This document shows, in pieces, positions 1 through 7,499 of a DNA stretch of 15,887 bases. The notes under the pieces were generated by a model. That model saw nothing but the letters and a program-made list of their open reading frames with translations. It made no database searches and was not told the DNA's origin. The number at the start of each line of letters is the position of its first letter. The first letter of the stretch is position 1. This DNA comes from Bacteroidales bacterium (GTDB lineage: Bacteria; Bacteroidota; Bacteroidia; Bacteroidales; B18-G4): NCBI GenBank assembly GCA_030618905.1, contig JAUXCL010000033.1, positions 1 to 15,887 on the forward strand, written 5' to 3'. The position numbers were made by a program, and so were the translations under genes.

Positions 1-1574
1 TCGTCCGGGTTTTCGTAATAGTTCCACCAGTGGCGGATCATGCCGTCTTCCATGGCATCAATCAGGCGAAATTCATAGCAGCCATCAGTTAAGCTAATGG
101 TATCATTATAAATCATATCATCCTCAAAAATTGATCTTTCAAAGATGATCTCGCCGCAATCATTGCTGATGGTATAAGAATTATCAACGGCCCTGCCCAG
201 GTCATTGGTCTCAATGTGGAGAACAAAGCTGCCGGGTAAAATTTCAGGCAATTTAACCATGGATGTCATGGTATTGTTCATTGGATAATCATCTTCAATG
301 CCATTAGGATTATCCACAGTAACCTGGAAAACAGGAGTTTTACTGAGCCCTTCCCAGGAGGGAGGCGGTAAATTTACCTCTTCCTGTTCGAGAAATTCCA
401 GCTGTCCGTACCAGGTGAAAGTGGATTGATCTCCACCTTTTAAACCATAGGTAATATCCAATGTTTTCATGGTATTTTGGCCGGTATTGCGAATAATAAT
501 TCGTGGATTACTACAGATGGGGTTCACCCTGCCGTAGGAGTCTTTTGCATTGGGGGCGATGATATCTTCCATGCGTGCATCAGTTTTGAAGTTTGGCGGC
601 CCGTAATAAAACAACTGATGTGACATCCTGAATTCTCCATCCTTTTCGCCATTATCCTTGTATGCTTCAATACCATAATTGATGTCCATGGTATCTCCTG
701 GCTGAACCAGGCCGGTCAGTTCGAAATCATATTCATCGACCCTGCTTCCCGGGCACCAGCCAGCCCTGTCAAATGGCCAGGTTCCGCCCTGCGGATAAAT
801 TGGATTAAAGCTGCAGTCTGTCCATACATTCCAACGAAAATGCTCCCATTCGTTGATGTAATAAGTATGGGTTTTACTGTCCCATTCACAACAATTCCGG
901 GGGCCGCTATGACCGTGGCCCGAGATCCTTGCCCTTAGCATTATCCCCGATGCATCTTTCCGAAGGATTATTTTTTTGGCTTTCAGCACAGAGTCATCTG
1001 CCAGGTCAGAATACTTGTATGTCCCAAACGGATACAGGTTCTCCATCGCAATGACGTGCCTGGGCGGTGTACCGGGAATGAGTAAAAATTTTAGATCCAG
1101 CAATTCCTGGTTATTACCTGATGAAATATCTACTTCTCCGCGCAGCAGTGGTGCATAATCGGTAACATCATAAGTCCATGACCAGCCCTTATCGCCACCC
1201 AGCTCCAGGCGTTTTCCATAGGGGGTTACAAAACTGCCCAACTGAAAGGATTCCACGGTGTCGCCCAGGGGTTTGTATACCAGGGTATGGGTCAGGTAGT
1301 CCCATTCCCCGCAGGGAAATTTATCCCCTTTGGTACTGGAATCACATTTGAGTGTTCTGACCATGAGTATCTTTTCAAACTTCAGTGGCCCCATTGGGAA
1401 CATAAAAGTACCCCTATAATGCTGGTTCCATCCTTCAGGACTGGGATCATCAAAAGTAAAGGCCTGGATTACAATGGTATCGCGTTGCGCATACAAGCTA
1501 GCGGCAGATATAAAAATATTAATGAAAGTCAGCAGCAGCACTACAAAAATAGAGGTGATAAAGGACTTGTCCAT
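1..1574 (-). CDS. PNGase F-like peptide:N-glycosidase, secreted, C-terminus cut by window edge
   Basis: The frame is open from an ATG at 1574 to the left edge (524 codons, no stop), so the C-terminus is missing. Residues 1-30 form a signal peptide (long hydrophobic run ending SLYA-Q, no lipobox Cys). Residues about 35-290 match, from memory, the two-domain fold of Elizabethkingia PNGase F, which cleaves N-linked glycans from asparagine. Seen here: CGEWD at 88-92, matching the segment around catalytic Asp60 of PNGase F; ISGHGHSGPRNCCEW at 217-231, placing E230 at catalytic Glu206; and the block DCSFNP...DRAGWCPG at 253-276 with its conserved cysteine pair. The third acidic residue, Glu118, has no obvious counterpart. 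The Cys204-Cys208 pair is altered, because the second Cys is Asp here. Residues after about 290 exceed the length of PNGase F and look like beta-rich accessory domains; a secretion tail may lie beyond the edge. Family call firm, enzyme activity inferred. Confidence 0.85.
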   Translation of the reverse strand, partial: MDKSFITSIFVVLLLTFINIFISAASLYAQRDTIVIQAFTFDDPSPEGWNQHYRGTFMFPMGPLKFEKILMVRTLKCDSSTKGDKFPCGEWDYLTHTLVYKPLGDTVESFQLGSFVTPYGKRLELGGDKGWSWTYDVTDYAPLLRGEVDISSGNNQELLDLKFLLIPGTPPRHVIAMENLYPFGTYKYSDLADDSVLKAKKIILRKDASGIMLRARISGHGHSGPRNCCEWDSKTHTYYINEWEHFRWNVWTDCSFNPIYPQGGTWPFDRAGWCPGSRVDEYDFELTGLVQPGDTMDINYGIEAYKDNGEKDGEFRMSHQLFYYGPPNFKTDARMEDIIAPNAKDSYGRVNPICSNPRIIIRNTGQNTMKTLDITYGLKGGDQSTFTWYGQLEFLEQEEVNLPPPSWEGLSKTPVFQVTVDNPNGIEDDYPMNNTMTSMVKLPEILPGSFVLHIETNDLGRAVDNSYTISNDCGEIIFERSIFEDDMIYNDTISLTDGCYEFRLIDAMEDGMIRHWWNYYENPD

Positions 1575-1609
1575 CTAATTTATGAATAATAAGTAAATCG
1601 AAATATGGA

Positions 1610-1617
1610 CAAATGTA
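1610..1617 (-). promoter_or_regulatory. Possible -7 element (TACATTTG) for the PNGase F-like gene
   Basis: On the minus strand TACATTTG fits the Bacteroidetes -7 consensus TAnnTTTG and lies 35 bases before the ATG at 1574, in the 78-base gap after the upstream gene. No good TTG/TTTG is seen 19-20 bases further upstream, so this is half a promoter and the call is tentative. Confidence 0.35.
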
Positions 1618-1652
1618 AGAAATCATCAATAAACCTCACCTCAGATATCAAA

Positions 1653-4232
1653 TCACCTCAGCAGGATCTTTTTGGCCAGGCAATCCTCATCATTCCTGAG
1701 AAACACGATATAAGCACCTGTGGGTAAGAAAGATAGGTCAACTTGTTGATGGATATTATCTGATCCCTCCGGAATTGTTTTCTCAAACACCACCTTATTC
1801 AACATGTCTTTGATCACCAATGAATAATTCAACTCCGGATTCATTTGAATATTTATCGTGAATACTCCATTTGATGGATTTGGATAGATTGCAAACTCAT
1901 GAGCAATTGCTGGTTTTTCCTGTATGCCAACTGCTGAATTATATAAAGGGGACTCCCATAAGCCTCTCCCATATGTGGCGGCCTTGATCTTACCGGCAGT
2001 ATAATTGATTTCCATTTCAAGGATAATGACATTAGGTAATCCTCCGCTAAAGTCCACCCATTCGTCCAATTCATTATTTTTATAATAGATGCCGATATCT
2101 GTGCCAATATAAATGCCATCGTCCGTTTCGTCTTGATATACGGCACAATTAGCCGGCATGTTGGGCAGGTTTAAGGTGATATTTTCCCAGGTTTGTCCTG
2201 CGTCTGTGGTCATATAAACCTTTTCTTCCTGATTAAAACCTGAAAATACCGTCCACATGTGTTTTGGATCCTTTCCGGAGATAGCAATATCCTTGATGTT
2301 GAGCCCCCCAACCGGTAAACCGCCAGTTATATTTGTCCAGCTCTCCCCATCATCTTCGCTTACCCAGAGGCTCCGGTAATCTGCCACATATATGTAATTA
2401 GTGTCAGAAGGTGCCACTTCCAGACAAATGAATTCATACAGGTGACTAACTGCGTCTGAGATAATCTCCCAATCATCTCCTCTGTTTGTACTTTTATATA
2501 CATCATCGAAAGCTGAATAAATGCTTGATGAATTCACCGGGTTCATAATGTAAGGCGGGTTAAATCTCTGGTTTGCTCCCGGGGGATGAATATTGGTAGA
2601 GCTGTTGCCGCCATTTATGGACCTGACCAGGCCAGTGCCATAGCCGCCATAATACATAATTTGAGGGTCATTATAATCGATGAAGTTGTCGCAGGCTTCA
2701 GCAAGCAACAATTCTGTAAATTCACCATCATTAAATAAGGTTGTTCCATTGTCCTGTGGACTGGCGATTGCCAGTTGATCATCTCCATCGTATAATCCCA
2801 GCCTGTAAATCTGATAGATGACAATCCCATCACTTATATCCAGCCATTCATCACCAGTGGCCTGTAATTGATAGATCCCGCCATCGGTACCTGTATACAG
2901 CTTTTGATCCAGTGGGCTGTAGATAAGGTGATGGATGTCGGCGTGGACATAATCTGCACCACCCCAACCAAGCCAATGTGCATTGAGGTCCCATGAAACA
3001 CCTCCATCAAAAGATTCCCAAATATTGACACCTCCGACATGGATATGATAGGGATCAGTTGGTGAAACAACCAGGGAAAGTGTAAACCAACCCTGGCCAC
3101 CAGTATCATTACCTCCGGCAGCCCATCCCAAAAGGTTCAAGCTTGTAGCTGCAGATGAATGTGTCCAGCTGCTCCCGTTATCCTCAGACATGTATACACT
3201 GTGAAAACCGGACGTTTGGGCATCACTGCAAAGCAGGTATACCATATCGGGATCGGCAGAGGTAACACCAAGGGTAATACGATTAACCTGGCTGGGTGTA
3301 AAACCAATATTCTGAATTGCACCAAAAGAATCTCCACTGTTTGTTGACTGAAATACATTAGCCCCGCCGAAATAATTGAATGAAGTAGCATAAATAATGC
3401 TAAAATCCCCGGGTCGGTACTCAAGGTCTTTGATATTACCTGGCAAGACCAGGCTCCATTCAACCCCGGCATCACTGCTTTTATACAAACCAGTACTTGT
3501 AGCTGCCAGCATAATGTTCGGATTTATTGGGTCCATGATGATCTCGTTAACCTGTTTGGTTTGATACAGCTCGAAATTCAATCCGGTTTCTTCCCAATGA
3601 TATCCCCCATCAGTTGATCTCAACACCCCTACGCTGAATGTTTCCCACCACACATCCCGGGTCCCTGTGGCCAGGTACATGCTGTCGGGATGGTTGGGGT
3701 TGATCTCAAGATCTGACACTCCCAGGGAAGGGAGATGATCGGTGAGCACATCCCAGGTGAGGCCTCCATCTGTGGTTTTCCACAGGCCTCCGGAGGGTGC
3801 TCCTACAAAAATTGTATTTGGATCAGCAGGATGAAAAGTGATACAATCAATCCTGCCCACACCGCCCGGTCGAAACCCACTCAGGATCATGGGTGCATAG
3901 AAGGGCCCCAGGCTTGTCCAGTTACCAAAGCGCTCCCTTCCTGTTTCCCTTTGTTTTGTAATTTTCTTTGCTTCATTCCAATAAACAGCAGTTGGGAATG
4001 TACCATCTTCGCCCACACGTCCCTGCATGTAAAAGGCAGTTCTGTTGAATTGTTTTTGGGCACGGATATTTTCTTCATCGTTTTGCTGAAGCCACTGCTG
4101 ATAAGCTTTTTGCACTTCAAAGAAATCAATTGTGTTGCGCTTGTCTTCAGGAAGATAACGCATCCATGGCTGTGCAAGTCCTGTCCCTGACAGGAAAACG
4201 GATATAATCAATAATATCAGGAGATTTTTCAT
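1653..4232 (-). CDS. Secreted Asp-box (BNR/sortilin-like) beta-propeller protein with type IX secretion tail
   Basis: This is an 859-aa protein with a signal peptide at 1-21 (ending GLA-Q). The body holds at least eight Asp-box motifs of the form (S/T)-x-(D/N)-x-G-x-x-W: residues 153-160, 206-213, 252-259, 349-356, 407-414, 581-588, 625-632 and 675-682. Each Asp-box normally sits on a turn of a propeller blade, as in sialidases, GH74 enzymes and sortilin/VPS10 proteins. The spacing fits one or two propellers. The phrase TYGRGLWES (753-761) closes the propeller region, as in other BNR-repeat proteins. Residues about 780-859 (YPNPSNG start, LPTGAYIV, final KKILLR) form a type IX secretion sorting domain (TIGR04183-like), so the product should be exported through the Por system and anchored or released outside. 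No catalytic residues can be assigned, so it may be an enzyme or a binding protein. It precedes the PNGase F-like gene with a 78-base gap. Confidence 0.9.
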   Translation of the reverse strand: MKNLLILLIISVFLSGTGLAQPWMRYLPEDKRNTIDFFEVQKAYQQWLQQNDEENIRAQKQFNRTAFYMQGRVGEDGTFPTAVYWNEAKKITKQRETGRERFGNWTSLGPFYAPMILSGFRPGGVGRIDCITFHPADPNTIFVGAPSGGLWKTTDGGLTWDVLTDHLPSLGVSDLEINPNHPDSMYLATGTRDVWWETFSVGVLRSTDGGYHWEETGLNFELYQTKQVNEIIMDPINPNIMLAATSTGLYKSSDAGVEWSLVLPGNIKDLEYRPGDFSIIYATSFNYFGGANVFQSTNSGDSFGAIQNIGFTPSQVNRITLGVTSADPDMVYLLCSDAQTSGFHSVYMSEDNGSSWTHSSAATSLNLLGWAAGGNDTGGQGWFTLSLVVSPTDPYHIHVGGVNIWESFDGGVSWDLNAHWLGWGGADYVHADIHHLIYSPLDQKLYTGTDGGIYQLQATGDEWLDISDGIVIYQIYRLGLYDGDDQLAIASPQDNGTTLFNDGEFTELLLAEACDNFIDYNDPQIMYYGGYGTGLVRSINGGNSSTNIHPPGANQRFNPPYIMNPVNSSSIYSAFDDVYKSTNRGDDWEIISDAVSHLYEFICLEVAPSDTNYIYVADYRSLWVSEDDGESWTNITGGLPVGGLNIKDIAISGKDPKHMWTVFSGFNQEEKVYMTTDAGQTWENITLNLPNMPANCAVYQDETDDGIYIGTDIGIYYKNNELDEWVDFSGGLPNVIILEMEINYTAGKIKAATYGRGLWESPLYNSAVGIQEKPAIAHEFAIYPNPSNGVFTINIQMNPELNYSLVIKDMLNKVVFEKTIPEGSDNIHQQVDLSFLPTGAYIVFLRNDEDCLAKKILLR

Positions 4233-4272
4233 TTTTGGGTGGTTTTAAATGCTTGATAAATATAATACAAAA

Positions 4273-4280
4273 CAAAAGTA
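4273..4280 (-). promoter_or_regulatory. Possible -7 element (TACTTTTG) for the Asp-box protein gene
   Basis: TACTTTTG on the minus strand matches TAnnTTTG, 40 bases before the ATG at 4232. The expected -33 TTG at the right spacing is not present, so the evidence is the -7 box and its position alone. Confidence 0.35.
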
Positions 4281-4347
4281 ATAGCACCAAAAATGAAATG
4301 ATTGTTTTACATACAGGAGATATGGTTTTGCAAAATGAGCATCCCAT

Positions 4348-4607
4348 TGAACAGAGGAATAAGAACAAAGGAACAGAGGATTTTAGATTTTCGAAGTTTT
4401 CTGCTACGCTGGTTGAGTACTACCGGTCATGCCGAACCGCCAAAGGCGGTAGGTACCCCCGTCAATAAAGCTCCAAACCCTCAAACTTCTAATTCAAAAA
4501 AAGATCCCAAATACATCATACAGCGAACATCGAATACCTAACATCAGAGTCTAAATTGTAAAGTATAAATACTGAATTGTAAAAAACAATTCTTATTCCT
4601 CTGTTCA
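4348..4607. repeat. About 260-bp element bounded by perfect 18-bp inverted repeats (MITE-like or structured 3' UTR)
   Basis: This fills most of the 378-base gap 4233-4610, in which I see no credible gene. The left arm TGAACAGAGGAATAAGAA (4348-4365) is the exact reverse complement of 4590-4607. ATT stands outside the 17-bp core on both sides (4346-4348 and 4607-4609), a possible 3-bp target duplication. A partial third copy, GAACAGAGGA, lies at 4371-4380. Inside are two perfect hairpins: ACCGCC-AAA-GGCGGT (4436-4450) and GAATTGT-AAAAA-ACAATTC (4574-4592). The right arm ends 3 bases from the EF-G stop codon, so EF-G transcripts would run straight into it. The short plus-strand frames here have no recognisable protein character. 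It could be a non-autonomous transposable element, a dispersed intergenic repeat, or an RNA structure protecting or ending the EF-G mRNA. Confidence 0.65.
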
Positions 4608-4610
4608 TTG

Positions 4611-6677
4611 TTATTTCTTCTCTTCTGCAAGCTTCTTCAGCAGTTCTTCCTGCAGGGTTTTGCTTACCGGCATATATTGGTAGAAATCCATTGAATAGTT
4701 AGCACGACCGCTGGAAATATTCCTCAGCTGGGTAGCGTAACCAAACATTTCCATTAATGGAACAAAGCCAACCAGTTTCTGTGACCCTTTCCTGTGTCGC
4801 CGCATTGACTCTATCTTTCCACGTTTGCGGTTCAGGTTTCCAACGATATCGCCAATGTACTCATCCGGTGTGTTAATTTCAATTTTCATCATCGGTTCTT
4901 TCAGGACAGGACTGGCTTTTCTGAAACCATATTTAAATCCGATAGATGCGCAGGTATGGAATGCCATATCCGAAGAGTCGACCGGATGATATTTCCCATC
5001 CACCAGCACCACTTTTACGTCCACAACCGGGAATCCTGCAAGCACCCCTTCTTCCATGGTTTTTGTAATCCCTTTATTAACTGAAGGAATGAATTCTTGT
5101 GGAATGGCTCCTCCTTTGATGTGGTTAATGAATTCATAACCCTTGCCATCATTGGGTTCCAGACGCATAACGATATGGGCAAACTGGCCTCTGCCTCCGG
5201 ATTGTTTGGCATATTTATAATCCACACGTATCTCGTTGGTGATGGTTTCCCTCATGGCCACTGCAGGTTCTCCAACTTCTACTTCCAGGTTGAATTCATG
5301 GCGCAGCCTGTCGATGATGATCTCCAGGTGTAATTCGCCCATACCTGAAACTATAGTTTCTTCAGTTTCTTCGTCGAACCGTATATTAAAAGAAGGGTCT
5401 TCTGTGGCCAGTTTATGTAAAGCTTCCCCCAGTTTCGACTGGTCTTTATGTTTGGCGGGTGAGATTTTCAGCTCAATGACAGAGGGAGGAATCTGAATTG
5501 ATTCCAGGTGCAGTGGGTTGCCGGGATCACACAAAGAATCACCTGTTTTGGTGATTTTCATTCCGATCAGGGCTATAATTTCACCGGGACCTGCCTCCTG
5601 TATCTCTTCACGGTCTTTAGCATGGATTCTAAGGATCCTGCCAATACGTTCATGTTTACCCTTGGTGGAATTATAGATCTGCATCCCACTTTTCAATTGC
5701 CCGGAATAGATTCTGATAAAAGTCTGCTGCCCAACGAAGGGATCATGGATCAGCTTGAAAGCCAGTGCGGAAAAAGGATCCTGCGGGCTGGGGTTACGGG
5801 TATGAGATTTTTCTTCATTATCGATATCTGTCCCTACAATAGCGCCAATATCGAGAGGTGAAGGCAGGTAATCGATCACGGCATCCAGCAACAGCTGCAC
5901 ACCCTTGTTTTTATAAGCTGCTCCACAAAAAACCGGTGTGATCATTAACTTGAGTGTGGCATCCCTGGCTGCCTGCTTCAGCTGTTCCACGGGGATGTCC
6001 TGGTCATCCAGGTAAAGTTCCATGATCTCATCATCGTAATCAGCGATTTTCTCGATCAACTTTGTACGTGCTTCTGAGATTTTCTGCCTGTATTCTTCCG
6101 GAATGTCTATTTCAACACGCTCGAGATCCTGAAATAAATATGCTTTTTGATCGATTACATCGATGATTCCGATAAAATCATCTTCGGCACCAATGGGAAG
6201 TTGAAATGCCAGGGCATTCGCGTCGAGGTATTTATCCATTTGGGAAATGACCTCATCAAATTCAGCCCCTGTTCTGTCCATTTTATTGATAAAAGCTATC
6301 CTGGGGACCTTATAACGATCGGCCTGGTTCCAGACAGTTTCGCTTTGAGGTTCAACACCTCCAACTGCGCAGAATAAAGCGATCATTCCATCAATGACGC
6401 GCAATGAACGCTCTACTTCCACCGTGAAATCCACGTGTCCGGGTGTGTCAATAAGGTTGATCCGGGCTTTATTCCAGATACAGGAAATTGCAGCAGAGGC
6501 AATGGTAATACCCCTTTCCTGTTCCTGTTTCATAAAGTCCATGGTGGCCTGTCCGTCGTGAACTTCACCAATTTTACGGTTGATTCCCGTGTAATACAAG
6601 ATCCTTTCGGTAACAGTGGTTTTGCCTGCATCAATATGGGCGGCAATACCTATATTTCGGAGATTTTTTAAGGTCAT
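4611..6677 (-). CDS. fusA: Translation elongation factor G (stand-alone copy)
   Basis: This is a 688-aa EF-G, the GTPase that moves tRNA and mRNA after peptide bond formation. G motifs are intact: AHIDAGKT (13-20), the switch I sequence QEQERGITI (51-59), DTPGH (77-81) and NKMD (131-134), so GTP hydrolysis is expected. Domain II follows around residues 300-400, domain III has GMGELHLE, domain IV has SGGRGQF and HPVDSSDMAF, and the C-terminal domain has EMFGYATQLRNISSGRA. The ATG at 6677 is chosen over one at 6731 because homologues begin just before the LRNIGIAAHIDAG block and because a promoter element (6705-6712) lies between the two. The gene is not in a str operon; its neighbours are an exported protein upstream and the inverted-repeat element downstream. 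It reads MDFMKQEQ and AISCIW where common Bacteroidetes EF-G, from memory, has MDWMEQEQ and ATTCTW. It may therefore be a second EF-G; the symbol denotes the family. Confidence 0.95.
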   Translation of the reverse strand: MTLKNLRNIGIAAHIDAGKTTVTERILYYTGINRKIGEVHDGQATMDFMKQEQERGITIASAAISCIWNKARINLIDTPGHVDFTVEVERSLRVIDGMIALFCAVGGVEPQSETVWNQADRYKVPRIAFINKMDRTGAEFDEVISQMDKYLDANALAFQLPIGAEDDFIGIIDVIDQKAYLFQDLERVEIDIPEEYRQKISEARTKLIEKIADYDDEIMELYLDDQDIPVEQLKQAARDATLKLMITPVFCGAAYKNKGVQLLLDAVIDYLPSPLDIGAIVGTDIDNEEKSHTRNPSPQDPFSALAFKLIHDPFVGQQTFIRIYSGQLKSGMQIYNSTKGKHERIGRILRIHAKDREEIQEAGPGEIIALIGMKITKTGDSLCDPGNPLHLESIQIPPSVIELKISPAKHKDQSKLGEALHKLATEDPSFNIRFDEETEETIVSGMGELHLEIIIDRLRHEFNLEVEVGEPAVAMRETITNEIRVDYKYAKQSGGRGQFAHIVMRLEPNDGKGYEFINHIKGGAIPQEFIPSVNKGITKTMEEGVLAGFPVVDVKVVLVDGKYHPVDSSDMAFHTCASIGFKYGFRKASPVLKEPMMKIEINTPDEYIGDIVGNLNRKRGKIESMRRHRKGSQKLVGFVPLMEMFGYATQLRNISSGRANYSMDFYQYMPVSKTLQEELLKKLAEEKK

Positions 6678-6704
6678 TTTTCTTAAGTTAAAATTTTCAG
6701 GCCG

Positions 6705-6712
6705 CAAAAGTA
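6705..6712 (-). promoter_or_regulatory. -7 promoter element (TACTTTTG) for the EF-G gene
   Basis: TACTTTTG fits TAnnTTTG and lies 27 bases before the ATG at 6677. The -33 position with a 20-base spacer reads TTTC (6733-6736), a near miss to TTTG that falls in the T-tract of the upstream terminator. The element lies downstream of the alternative ATG at 6731, which argues against that start. Confidence 0.5.
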
Positions 6713-6733
6713 CAGAATAATCCAATTGCAAGG

Positions 6734-6770
6734 AAAAAAAATACAGGCATGCTGAAAAACATACCTGTAT
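6734..6770 (-). terminator. Rho-independent terminator of the 193-aa exported protein gene
   Basis: Read on the minus strand, an 11-bp stem ATACAGGTATG / CATGCCTGTAT (ten Watson-Crick pairs and one G-U) encloses an 8-base loop and is followed directly by eight T residues, the first of which is the end of the stem. It lies 37 bases after the stop codon at 6808, so it ends that transcript before the EF-G promoter. Confidence 0.85.
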
Positions 6771-6807
6771 ATTTATATAGAGAAATTAATTTTTATGTGC
6801 GTTGGGC

Positions 6808-7389
6808 CTACTGTGATCCTGCAGGTTCCTTGCCTTTTTGATCTTCCAGTGGAGGCTTTCCAGCCATGATATAACTGAACAAGCCAGCAAGATCGAGATA
6901 ATTATCTTTGTCTAATACCACTTCGTATTCCTTGCCGCCTTTGATCTGTATCGGCAAGCTCCAGATCACAAAATAACCTTTGAAAAAACTGGCTTTGGTA
7001 ACCACCCACATTTGTTCTTTTGGATCCTTGATGGTATAAGAAATAAAGTCCTTGGGCCGGGAAGAAAGCATAGATACTTCAAAACCTGTGATGGTCCGGA
7101 ATAGCTGATCCCAATAAAAAGTCATAACAGACACCACCCTGCTTTGCATTAAAGCAGTATCGGTAGTTTCAACGAACTGGGATTCAATAAAGGACTTATT
7201 GTTAGTAACCAGGGTATCATAAATGTTAAAAGGATTCTCTTCAAAAAGGGCTATTTGCAATACCAGGGGAATTGTGTCAGGGAAATCAAATTTAACATAC
7301 AATACAGCAACATCATCCGGAAGGGATTGCTGTGCATTGATCTGAAGTGCAAATAGTAGTATGAATAGCGATAAAATCAATCTTTTCAT
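6808..7389 (-). CDS. Exported protein of unknown function, 193 aa
   Basis: I do not recognise this family. The ATG at 7389 gives a clean signal peptide (MKRLILSLFILLFALQINAQ, cut after the last Ala). The longer frame from 7437 adds 16 residues in front of it and is unlikely. There is no lipobox Cys, so the mature part (about 173 residues) should be periplasmic or secreted. It is rich in aromatic and beta-forming stretches (VAVLYVKFDF, GYFVIWSLPIQI) and ends in a charged, Pro/Gly-rich tail (PPLEDQKGKEPAGSQ). There is no type IX tail and no cysteine. A near-consensus -7 box (TAATTTG, 7435-7441) lies 45 bases upstream, and a strong terminator follows, so it is probably a single-gene transcript between glnS and the EF-G gene. 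Confidence 0.7.
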   Translation of the reverse strand: MKRLILSLFILLFALQINAQQSLPDDVAVLYVKFDFPDTIPLVLQIALFEENPFNIYDTLVTNNKSFIESQFVETTDTALMQSRVVSVMTFYWDQLFRTITGFEVSMLSSRPKDFISYTIKDPKEQMWVVTKASFFKGYFVIWSLPIQIKGGKEYEVVLDKDNYLDLAGLFSYIMAGKPPLEDQKGKEPAGSQ

Positions 7390-7499
7390 GATTAAAAGTT
7401 TTTTTAGATAAAATATTCTTCTTTTGCAAAGGGCCAAATTAGTAAATTTATCGAGGTGGGGGTAATAATACCATGTTTTTTGGGTAAAAATACGTAATC

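Noticed and set aside
3735..4190. 151-codon plus-strand open frame inside the Asp-box protein gene
   Set aside because: It is antisense to the N-terminal part of the real gene, with no signal, domain or ribosome site.
4235..4541. Two overlapping plus-strand open frames (77 and 79 codons) in the intergenic region
   Set aside because: They run through the inverted-repeat element, have no protein-like composition or start context, and overlap each other in different frames.
6678..6731. Eighteen-residue N-terminal extension of EF-G
   Set aside because: It lies over the -7 box and upstream of the family's usual start.
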